57,343 nt of DNA from Massilia eurypsychrophila. GTDB taxonomy: Bacteria; Pseudomonadota; Gammaproteobacteria; Burkholderiales; Burkholderiaceae_D. Below, piece by piece: positions 47,982-57,343 of this stretch. The stretch spans positions 1 to 57,343 of the forward strand of contig NZ_PDOC01000027.1 of assembly GCF_002760655.1 (NCBI RefSeq), in the 5' to 3' direction. The position numbers and the translations under genes are program-made. Position 1 is the first letter of the stretch, and each line of letters starts with the position of its first letter. The notes under the pieces were generated by a model that did not search any database, was not told the origin of the DNA, and was given only the letters and a program-made list of their open reading frames with translations.

Positions 47982-49121
47982 GCGGACGACTTCCATCTTT
48001 GTCTTCTTGCCGCCCTTGTAGGTGAACAGGGTCAGCGAGCCGTCCTTGATGTCACCGAAGTTGTCGAACTGGATCAGGCCGGTGACGCCCTGGTACTTGA
48101 TCTTCTTCAGCTCAGGCAGGTACTTCACAGGATCGGCCGACTTGGCATTCTGCATCGCGGTCGCCATCGTCATCACGGCGTCGTAGACGTACGGCGCGTA
48201 GATCTGGACGTCGGCGTTGTACTTCTTCTTGTAGCGGGCAACGAAGTCGGTCATGACTTTTTCTTGCGCGCCGGTCACGCCGCCGGCTTCGGCGCAGGTC
48301 ACGGTCCCTTCGCCGATGCCGTCGCCAGCCAGACGCGCCAGCGCTTCGGTGCAGATGCCGTCGCCGCCCATGAACTTGGCAGTGATGCCGAGCGCTTTCA
48401 TTTGCTTGAGCATTGGGCCGCCGACCGAATCCATGCCGCCGAAGAAGATCAGGTCAGGCTTCTTGGCCTTGATCGAGGTGAGGATGGCGGTGAAGTCGGT
48501 TGCGTTGGCGTTGGTGAATTCCTTGCCGACGATTTTGACGCCAGGCATTTTGGCCTTGGCACCTTTGACGAACTCGTCAGCCACACCCTGGCCATAGGCG
48601 GTGCGGTCGTCGATTACGGCAATGTTCTTGGCGCCCAGCTTCTCGACAGCGTAGCGGCCCAGCGTGCCGCCGAGCTTGTTGTCGTTGGCAACGACGCGGA
48701 ACGCACCCTTGAAACCTTGCTTGGTGTAGGTCGGGATCGTGGCCGATGGCGAAATCTGCGGGATGCCGGCATCGTTATAGATGCGCGACGCCGGCACGGT
48801 GGTGCCCGAATTGAGGTGGCCGACCACGCCGTTGACTTTGGCGTCGACCAGCTTCTGCGCCACTGCGGTGCCTTGCTTCGGATCGGCAGCGTCGTCTTCG
48901 TTGAGCAGCTGCAACGTCACTTTTTTGCCGTTGATCATGAAGCCTTTGGCGTTCAGCTCCTCGACGGCCATCTTGGCGCCGTTTTCGTTATCTTTTCCCA
49001 GGTGCGCGCTGGCGCCCGAAATAGGCGCCACATGGCCGATCTTGACAATTTCCTGCGCGCCGGCGGTGCCGGCAAACGCCATTGCGATGGCTACTGGGAT
49101 GAGCTTCGTTGTGAACTGCAT
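47979..49121 (-). CDS. Branched-chain amino-acid ABC transporter substrate-binding protein (Liv type)
   Basis: The 380-residue periplasmic protein has a signal peptide ending AGTAGA-QE. The leucine/isoleucine/valine-binding fold shows in IVKIGHVAPISGASAHLGKDNENGAKMAVEELN and VGHLNSGTTVPASRIYNDAGIPQISPSAT (positions about 25-150). It delivers amino acids or related solutes to a LivHMGF permease that is not in the window. It stands alone and its stop codon lies at the edge of a repeat array. The exact ligand is uncertain. Confidence 0.9.
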   Translation of the reverse strand: MQFTTKLIPVAIAMAFAGTAGAQEIVKIGHVAPISGASAHLGKDNENGAKMAVEELNAKGFMINGKKVTLQLLNEDDAADPKQGTAVAQKLVDAKVNGVVGHLNSGTTVPASRIYNDAGIPQISPSATIPTYTKQGFKGAFRVVANDNKLGGTLGRYAVEKLGAKNIAVIDDRTAYGQGVADEFVKGAKAKMPGVKIVGKEFTNANATDFTAILTSIKAKKPDLIFFGGMDSVGGPMLKQMKALGITAKFMGGDGICTEALARLAGDGIGEGTVTCAEAGGVTGAQEKVMTDFVARYKKKYNADVQIYAPYVYDAVMTMATAMQNAKSADPVKYLPELKKIKYQGVTGLIQFDNFGDIKDGSLTLFTYKGGKKTKMEVVR

Positions 49122-49331
49122 GTGGCATTCTCCAAAGGGATTGATGAGGACAACAGCGCTCGTGACGCCATATTGTAATTTTTGCGTAGGGCAAAAGGTA
49201 CAACAAATTGCAACGTTCGCAAAGGGGTAAACGTGCCGAATGGCAGTTGGGTGGACGTGTTCTGTCGGGCCGGCGCATCATTTTTGTAAGCAGATGCAAG
49301 CCCAGGTGGCGCCGGCGACCCCGGCCGGGGC

Positions 49332-49871
49332 CTATTTCTTCGGCGTCTGCAGCTGCGCCAGCTCGTCGCCGACGGCGCCGGTGACGATCTTTTCGATGGA
49401 TTGCTGCAAGCCGCTGCGCAGCTCGTCGGTGATGCCGGCGACTGCGCCCTCGAGTATTTTTTCCAGGCTCGCGCGCACGCGCTGGTCCAGCATGGCGTCG
49501 ATCTGGTCGTGCAATTGCGTAAGGATGCGTTCGCTAATACGCTGTTCCAGCTCGGCCCATTGCGGCTCGCCCTCAGCGGCAACCGGCGGCTCCTGAGCCA
49601 CTTCAGCGACCTCGACGAACTCAACGGTATCGACCACCTCGGCCGCCAGGATCTGCTCGGCGACCTCCGTCATCTCGGCGTCCAAAACTTCCTCGGCCAC
49701 CTCACTCTCCAGGACCATCTCGGCGACTTCAGGCGGCTCGGCATCGACGACCTCCTCAGCGACCTCAGCCGGTATGTCGGGTTGTGCCTGCGCTCCTTTC
49801 TCGACAGGCCGATCCTGGAAAACCTCGGTCAACACCGGGATGCTGGCGTCGAACGCCGGGTTCTTGATCAT
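49332..49871 (-). CDS. Glu-rich protein of unknown function, coupled to holC
   Basis: The 179-residue protein has a low-complexity acidic first half with repeated EVAE/EVVDAE units (about 30-100) and a helical second half (WAELEQRISERILTQLHDQIDAMLDQRVRASLEKILEGAVAGI; positions about 107-150). The helical half resembles amphipathic regions of DUF2486-like proteins of Burkholderiales. The ATG at 49871 overlaps the holC stop (ATGA). The longer open frame up to 50150 lies antisense-free but inside holC in another frame and is not used. Function unknown. Confidence 0.6.
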   Translation of the reverse strand: MIKNPAFDASIPVLTEVFQDRPVEKGAQAQPDIPAEVAEEVVDAEPPEVAEMVLESEVAEEVLDAEMTEVAEQILAAEVVDTVEFVEVAEVAQEPPVAAEGEPQWAELEQRISERILTQLHDQIDAMLDQRVRASLEKILEGAVAGITDELRSGLQQSIEKIVTGAVGDELAQLQTPKK

Positions 49872-50293
49872 GACTGGCCTGCCACGAAGTGGGTCAATGG
49901 ATAGGATTGCTGTTTGTACGCGACATAGCGGATGCGGCCGGCGGCCGCGTCTTCCTCGTCGGTGGAAATAATTTCGAACACGCGCTGGAAACGGTCGACA
50001 TTGGCCGGCGTGCGCCGCGTCAGGTTGACCAGCATGTCGCCATGCGGAAAGTCGGCCTGGTCGCTGTCGGTGACGATGATCGGCGTCTGCGGCGCCAACG
50101 CGTCGCCGGCCATCACGTGCGGCAGGAAATCGGTCTCCGACACTGTCCACAGCGCTTCGTTAAGGCTGGCTGCCTGGCCCGCATCCTCGGCCAGCAGCAC
50201 CAGCTTGCCGCCGGCGGCGTACGCTTTGCGCGCAAGCCGGCAGGCATAGCTGAGCTTGTCGGCAATATTGGTATGGAAGTCGATCCGGGTCAT
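49868..50293 (-). CDS. holC: DNA polymerase III subunit chi
   Basis: The 141-residue chi subunit links the clamp loader to single-strand-binding protein. It has the family start MTRIDFHTNIADKLSYACRL (first 20 residues), a central DFLPH and the C-terminal RYVAYKQQSYPL. The ATG at 50293 is preferred; TTG 50305 overlaps the upstream stop. It is followed by the acidic protein with ATGA overlap and preceded closely by the DUF4124-glutaredoxin gene. Confidence 0.88.
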   Translation of the reverse strand: MTRIDFHTNIADKLSYACRLARKAYAAGGKLVLLAEDAGQAASLNEALWTVSETDFLPHVMAGDALAPQTPIIVTDSDQADFPHGDMLVNLTRRTPANVDRFQRVFEIISTDEEDAAAGRIRYVAYKQQSYPLTHFVAGQS

Positions 50294-50301
50294 CGGCGTG
50301 C

Positions 50302-50919
50302 TCAAAACTTGAAGCCGGGCGGGGTGTCGGGCGGTACCTGGCGGGGCGGCGGTGCTTCCCGCGGCAGCTCGGGCACCACGTCGCGCGCCAGCGGCCGCGG
50401 CGGTGGCGCCGGCGCGGCCGGTTCTGCCGGCGGATTATTGTAGCCAGATGGCAATCTTCCGCGCGAGGGATAGGCAGCCGCAGTTAGTGCCGCATTCCAA
50501 CCGGAGGCCTCGAAGCCAACCCGCCTGGCGCCGCCCACCAGAAGCAGCGGCACCTGGGTCGATCCACCGGCCTCGTTGAGCTTTTGTTGGTCGTCATTCG
50601 AGGAAACGGTTTTTTCGGTGAACGGGATACCGCGCTGCTGCAGCAAGGCACGGCCCTGGTCGCACGGCAGGCATGGCGACCCGGTGTACAGCACGACCGG
50701 GCTCTTCCTTGCAGCCTCGGCCAGCGCGTACGGCAACAGCACGCCCTGGGCGCTGCGCGGCGTGGTTTTGCGCTCGACCTTGGCAACGTTGCCCGGTGGC
50801 GGCTGGTCGCTGAAATGCACGACGCCTTTGGCATCGGTCCACTTGAACATTTGCGCACCGGCGCCGGCCGTGCACAGCAGCAAGACCAACCCCACGTTCA
50901 ATTTCCTCATCGACTGCAT
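50302..50919 (-). CDS. Exported DUF4124-glutaredoxin protein
   Basis: The 205-residue protein has a signal peptide (ending GAGA-QM), an N-terminal DUF4124 domain (FKWTDAKGVVHFSDQPP) and a glutaredoxin/thioredoxin-like domain with the active site SPCLPC, cis-Pro TQVPLLLV, and a Pro-rich tail ending PPGFKF. It is likely a periplasmic thiol-disulfide protein whose client is unknown. It lies nine bases before holC and 25 bases after the oligopeptidase gene, so the four genes may form one transcript. Confidence 0.78.
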   Translation of the reverse strand: MQSMRKLNVGLVLLLCTAGAGAQMFKWTDAKGVVHFSDQPPPGNVAKVERKTTPRSAQGVLLPYALAEAARKSPVVLYTGSPCLPCDQGRALLQQRGIPFTEKTVSSNDDQQKLNEAGGSTQVPLLLVGGARRVGFEASGWNAALTAAAYPSRGRLPSGYNNPPAEPAAPAPPPRPLARDVVPELPREAPPPRQVPPDTPPGFKF

Positions 50920-50944
50920 ACACTCTCTCGTCGGCAAGCCCCCA

Positions 50945-53035
50945 TCAGGAACTCATGCCGCTATGGCGAAGCAAGGCGTCGATGCTCGGCTCGCGGCCGC
51001 GGAAGGCCTTGAACGATTCGAGCGCCGGACGCGAGCCGCCCACCGCAAGGATCTCTTGCTGAAAGCGCTTGCCGGTTTCTTCGGACAGGGCGCCGCCTCC
51101 CGCCGCGACCGCTTCTTCGAAGGCGGCGTAAGCGTCGGCGGACAAGACTTCGGCCCACTTGTAGCTATAGTACCCGGCAGCATACCCGCCGGCAAAAATA
51201 TGTCCGAAAGAGTGTTGGAATCGGTTAAATGCGGGCGGCATCATGACGGAAAACTTCTCGCGTACTTCGTTGATCAGCTGCTGCACCGACTGGACGCTGG
51301 CCGGATCGTAGTCATAATGCAAATGCATATCGACCAGCGAAAACTCGACCTGGCGCAGTGTCTGCATGCCCGACTGGAAGTTTTTGGCTGCCAGCATCTT
51401 GTCGTACAGCGCACGCGGCAACGGCTCGCCCGTCTTGACGTGCGACGTCATGTGTTGCAACACTTCCCATTCCCAGCAGAAGTTTTCCATGAATTGCGAC
51501 GGCAGTTCGACCGCATCCCACTCGACGCCGGAAATGCCCGATACCGAGATTTCATCGACCTGGGTCAGCATGTGATGCAGCCCGTGGCCGAACTCGTGGA
51601 ACAGCGTTGTCACCTCGTCATGCGTAAACAGCGATGGCTGCAACACGCCGTCGACGGTGGCCGGTGGCGTGAAGTTGCACGTCAGGTAGGCGACCGGCGT
51701 TTGCAAGGTGCCGCCGGTTTCCAGGCGCCGCCCGCGGGCGTCGTCCATCCAGGCGCCGCCGCCCTTGCCGGCGCGCGCGTACAGGTCGAGGTAGAACTGG
51801 CCGATCAGCTTGCCGTCGCGCTCGATGCGGAAGAAGCGCACGTCCGGATGCCACACCGGCGCGCTGTCGGGCGCGATGCTGACGTTAAACAGTGACTGCA
51901 CCAGGTGGAACAGGCCGTCGATGACCTTCGGCTCAGGGAAATATTCTTTCACTTCCTGCGCCGAGAACGCATAGCGCTGCTCGCGCAGTTTTTCCGACGC
52001 GTAGGCGACGTCCCAAGCTTCCATCTGCTCGATGCCAAGCTGCTCCTTGGCGAACGCGCGCAGTTCGGCCAGGTCTTTTTCGGCGAACGGCCGCGCGCGG
52101 CGCGCCAGGTCTTCGAGGAACTCGATCACGTGCTCCGGGCTTTGCGCCATTTTCGGCACCAGCGACACCTCGGCGAAGTTGCGGTAGTCGAGCAGCTTGG
52201 CTTCCTCGTCGCGCAGTTTGAGCAAGGTGGCAATGTTGTCGGTGTTGTCCCACTTTTGCAGCTCGCTGAAGACGGTGCCCATTTCCGATGCCTTGGTCGA
52301 GCTGGCGCGGTAGATGGTTTCGCGCAGTTCGCGCTTGTCGGCAAATTGCAGGATCGGGAAGTAGGAAGGGAAGTGCAAGGTGAACTGCCAGCCGGCCTTG
52401 CCGTCCTTTTCGGCGGCAGCGCGCGCGGCCTGCTTGACGTCGTCCGGCAAGCCGGCCAGGTCGGCTTCGTCGTCGACGATCAGCTTGTAGTCGTTGGTGG
52501 CGTCGAGCACGTTTTCGGAAAAGCGCGTCGACACCGCGGCGTGCTGCTCCTGGATGTCGGCGAAGCGCTCCTTTTTTTCGGGCGGCAGTTCGGCGCCGCC
52601 CAAGCGGAAGTCGCGCAGCGCGTTGTCGATGATTTTTTTGCGCGCGAACGACAGGCCGACGTACTCGGGACTTGCCTTGATGGCCTTGTACTTGGCAAAC
52701 AGCGCTTCGTTTTGCGCCAGCGCGGTCCAGAACTCGGTGACCTTCGGCTGTGCTTCGTTGTAGGCAGCGCGCAGCTCGGGCGTGTCGACGACGTTGTTGA
52801 GATGGTTGACCACGCCCCAGGCGCGGCCCAGTTTTTCGGTGGCGTCTTCGAGCGGGACGACGAAGTTTTCCCACGTCACATTGGCCGACGGCGCCTCGAG
52901 CTCGGCGACGACCTTGGCAGCGTGCGCGATCAGTTCGTCGATGGCCGGCTGCACCTGTTCGGGCTGGATGGCGTCGAAGCGCGGCAGGCCGGAAAAATCG
53001 AGCAGGGGATTGGCAGTGTTGTTCTCTGTGTTCAT
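50945..53035 (-). CDS. prlC: M3-family oligopeptidase A
   Basis: The 696-residue cytoplasmic zinc metallopeptidase degrades peptides left by proteases and signal-peptide cleavage. The HEFGH zinc site lies in TTLFHEFGHGLHHML, with the downstream glutamate in VEWDAVELPSQFMENF and the family motif FNRFQHSFGHIFAGGYAAGYYSY (C-terminal quarter). The ATG at 53035 has GAGGAG just upstream; the open frame starts two codons earlier at 53041. It follows folD by 19 bases. Confidence 0.95.
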   Translation of the reverse strand: MNTENNTANPLLDFSGLPRFDAIQPEQVQPAIDELIAHAAKVVAELEAPSANVTWENFVVPLEDATEKLGRAWGVVNHLNNVVDTPELRAAYNEAQPKVTEFWTALAQNEALFAKYKAIKASPEYVGLSFARKKIIDNALRDFRLGGAELPPEKKERFADIQEQHAAVSTRFSENVLDATNDYKLIVDDEADLAGLPDDVKQAARAAAEKDGKAGWQFTLHFPSYFPILQFADKRELRETIYRASSTKASEMGTVFSELQKWDNTDNIATLLKLRDEEAKLLDYRNFAEVSLVPKMAQSPEHVIEFLEDLARRARPFAEKDLAELRAFAKEQLGIEQMEAWDVAYASEKLREQRYAFSAQEVKEYFPEPKVIDGLFHLVQSLFNVSIAPDSAPVWHPDVRFFRIERDGKLIGQFYLDLYARAGKGGGAWMDDARGRRLETGGTLQTPVAYLTCNFTPPATVDGVLQPSLFTHDEVTTLFHEFGHGLHHMLTQVDEISVSGISGVEWDAVELPSQFMENFCWEWEVLQHMTSHVKTGEPLPRALYDKMLAAKNFQSGMQTLRQVEFSLVDMHLHYDYDPASVQSVQQLINEVREKFSVMMPPAFNRFQHSFGHIFAGGYAAGYYSYKWAEVLSADAYAAFEEAVAAGGGALSEETGKRFQQEILAVGGSRPALESFKAFRGREPSIDALLRHSGMSS

Positions 53036-53054
53036 GGGCACTCCTCAGTATTAG

Positions 53055-53915
53055 TTAGACGCGGCCGCGCGGTTCGCGTTCCGCCGCTTCCACGGTATTC
53101 ATCAGCAGCATGGTGATCGTCATCGGTCCGACCCCGCCTGGCACCGGCGTGACGTGCGAGGCGACTTCGCCCACGCCGGCAGTGTCGACGTCGCCGCACA
53201 GCTTGCCGTTGTCGTCGCGGTTCATGCCGACGTCGATGACGATGGCGCCCGGCTTGACCATGTCGGCCGTCAGCGTATTGCGCCGGCCGACCGCGGCGAC
53301 GACGACGTCGGCCTGGCGCGTGTGGTAGGCCAAGTCCGGTGTCGCGCTATGGCATATGGTCACGGTGGCGTTCGCTTGCAAGAGCAACAGCGCCATCGGT
53401 TTGCCGACCGTGTTGCTGCGCCCGATGACCACCGCGTGCTTGCCGCGCAGGTCGACGCCGGTGCTTTCGATCAGTTTCATGCAGCCGTACGGGGTGCATG
53501 GGCGGAAGCCGGGCAGGCCGGTCATCAGTTCGCCGGCCGACAGCACCGAGTAGCCATCGACGTCCTTGGCGGTCGAAATGGCTTCGATGACCTTGTGCGG
53601 GTTGATATGGCGCGGCAGCGGCATCTGCACCAGGATGCCGTGAATGGCGGCGTCGGCATTGAGGGCGGCGATGCGCTCGAGCAGCGCCGCCTCGGACAGG
53701 TCGGCGTCGTACTTTTCCAGGGTCGAATGAAAGCCGACGTCGGCGCAGGCCTTGACCTTGTTGCGCACGTAGACCTGGCTGGCCGGGTCTTCGCCGACCA
53801 GGATTACGGCCAGTCCCGGCTGCTTGCCGCGCGCGCTCAGCGCGGCGGCGCGCGACGCGATTTCGGCGCGCAATTGTTGGGAAAGGAGGACTCCATCGAT
53901 CAGTTGGGCGGGCAT
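53055..53915 (-). CDS. folD: Bifunctional methylenetetrahydrofolate dehydrogenase / cyclohydrolase
   Basis: The 286-residue enzyme converts 5,10-methylene-THF to 10-formyl-THF in two steps for purine and formyl-Met synthesis. It has the [18 protein letters not shown] substrate lysine motif, [18 protein letters not shown], the NADP-binding GRSNTVGKP and the C-terminal [11 protein letters not shown]. It leads the minus-strand group folD-prlC-DUF4124/Grx-holC. Confidence 0.97.
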   Translation of the reverse strand: MPAQLIDGVLLSQQLRAEIASRAAALSARGKQPGLAVILVGEDPASQVYVRNKVKACADVGFHSTLEKYDADLSEAALLERIAALNADAAIHGILVQMPLPRHINPHKVIEAISTAKDVDGYSVLSAGELMTGLPGFRPCTPYGCMKLIESTGVDLRGKHAVVIGRSNTVGKPMALLLLQANATVTICHSATPDLAYHTRQADVVVAAVGRRNTLTADMVKPGAIVIDVGMNRDDNGKLCGDVDTAGVGEVASHVTPVPGGVGPMTITMLLMNTVEAAEREPRGRV

Positions 53916-54055
53916 GGTAGGGGCTAAGAGCAGAAGGGAAACAAGATTATAAAGCCGCTGCCGCTATCGCGCGCCCCCATTCCCGGAACGTCCGCATATT
54001 CCTATATAAACATATTTCAAAAACGGGCAACCGCAGGTCTTCGCCGCGAAGTGGA

Positions 54056-54090
54056 TTTCACAATACGAAATGGCTTATCGTAATTTGAAA
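54056..54090. promoter_or_regulatory. Large dyad operator overlapping the aceE promoter
   Basis: TTTCA (54056-54060) and TACGA (54064-54068) are mirrored by TCGTA (54078-54082) and TGAAA (54086-54090) around one centre. The right arm covers the -35 element. It does not match the E. coli PdhR consensus and its regulator is unknown. Confidence 0.5.
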
Positions 54091-54113
54091 TTATCAGGAA
54101 GTGCTGTTAGAAT
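54085..54113 (+). promoter_or_regulatory. aceE promoter
   Basis: TTGAAA (54085-54090), a 17-bp spacer and TAGAAT (54108-54113) form a good sigma70-like promoter, giving a leader of about 90 nt. The remaining space 53916-54055 shows only A/T-rich sequence. Confidence 0.6.
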
Positions 54114-54210
54114 CCTCACACTACAGCAGAGTATTAGTAAATAATCAGGTAAAAACCGTCCGCCGGCGAACCGCGACCTGGCAGGGCCACCACAAAAGGA
54201 GACGCATTAC

Positions 54211-56907
<2,697 letters not shown>

Positions 56908-57014
56908 GCTGCCCCCGGCCGTCATCCTTGCGATAGCGGGGATGGCGACTCGCGAGATAGTGGTGGAATCGCGCGCTCTCTTCGCAAAAAAACGAACAAT
57001 AACGGAGTCATGCT

Positions 57015-57343
<329 letters not shown>

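Overview
The window looks like a chromosome segment of a Massilia/Duganella-type betaproteobacterium (Oxalobacteraceae, Burkholderiales). The evidence is the high GC content, two glucokinase-RpiR (HexR-type) fusion genes of the kind typical of Burkholderiales, the order zapB-zapA-6S RNA-EVE protein, a CIRCE-controlled groESL operon, and a TIGR04438-type small Trp-rich protein. This placement is inference from gene content; no 16S gene is present.

Region 1 (about 0.5-32 kb) is a large starch/maltodextrin utilisation locus. A TonB-dependent receptor (8948-11677) would bring maltodextrins across the outer membrane. Signal-peptide-bearing enzymes would act outside the cytoplasm: a cyclomaltodextrinase, a debranching enzyme split by an in-frame TAG, a six-hairpin glycosidase with an N-terminal carbohydrate-binding domain, an esterase, a MalS-like alpha-amylase and a pullulanase. 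Two divergent SLC45-like MFS permeases and a POT-family permease are candidates for inner-membrane transport. A cytoplasmic GH13 alpha-glucosidase, two Glk-HexR fusions and phosphoglucomutase would feed glucose into central metabolism. The control regions of this locus carry related 15-bp dyads of the form TGTA-N7-TACA, a plausible HexR-type regulon. A DEAD-box helicase, a cysteine-free glutaredoxin-like protein and an alpha/beta-hydrolase sit in the middle and look unrelated.

Region 2 (32-38 kb) has a lipoprotein, an S9 peptidase, and a GntR(YtrA)-ABC ATPase-membrane protein operon with an autoregulatory-looking operator. Region 3 (38-47 kb) is housekeeping: groESL with CIRCE, zapB, zapA, 6S RNA, an EVE protein, a glycine-zipper lipoprotein, a TSUP permease, lgt, a LysR regulator and ilvD. 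Region 4 (47-57 kb) has a small Trp-rich protein, cytochrome c, a branched-chain amino-acid binding protein, holC and neighbours, an M3 oligopeptidase, folD, aceE and the start of aceF. The window ends inside a GCC-repeat tract of aceF.

Several intergenic spaces hold unrelated-looking repeat arrays that share a GGGGTCAG core. Several of these lie immediately downstream of a neighbouring stop codon. They are the least explained structures in the window.
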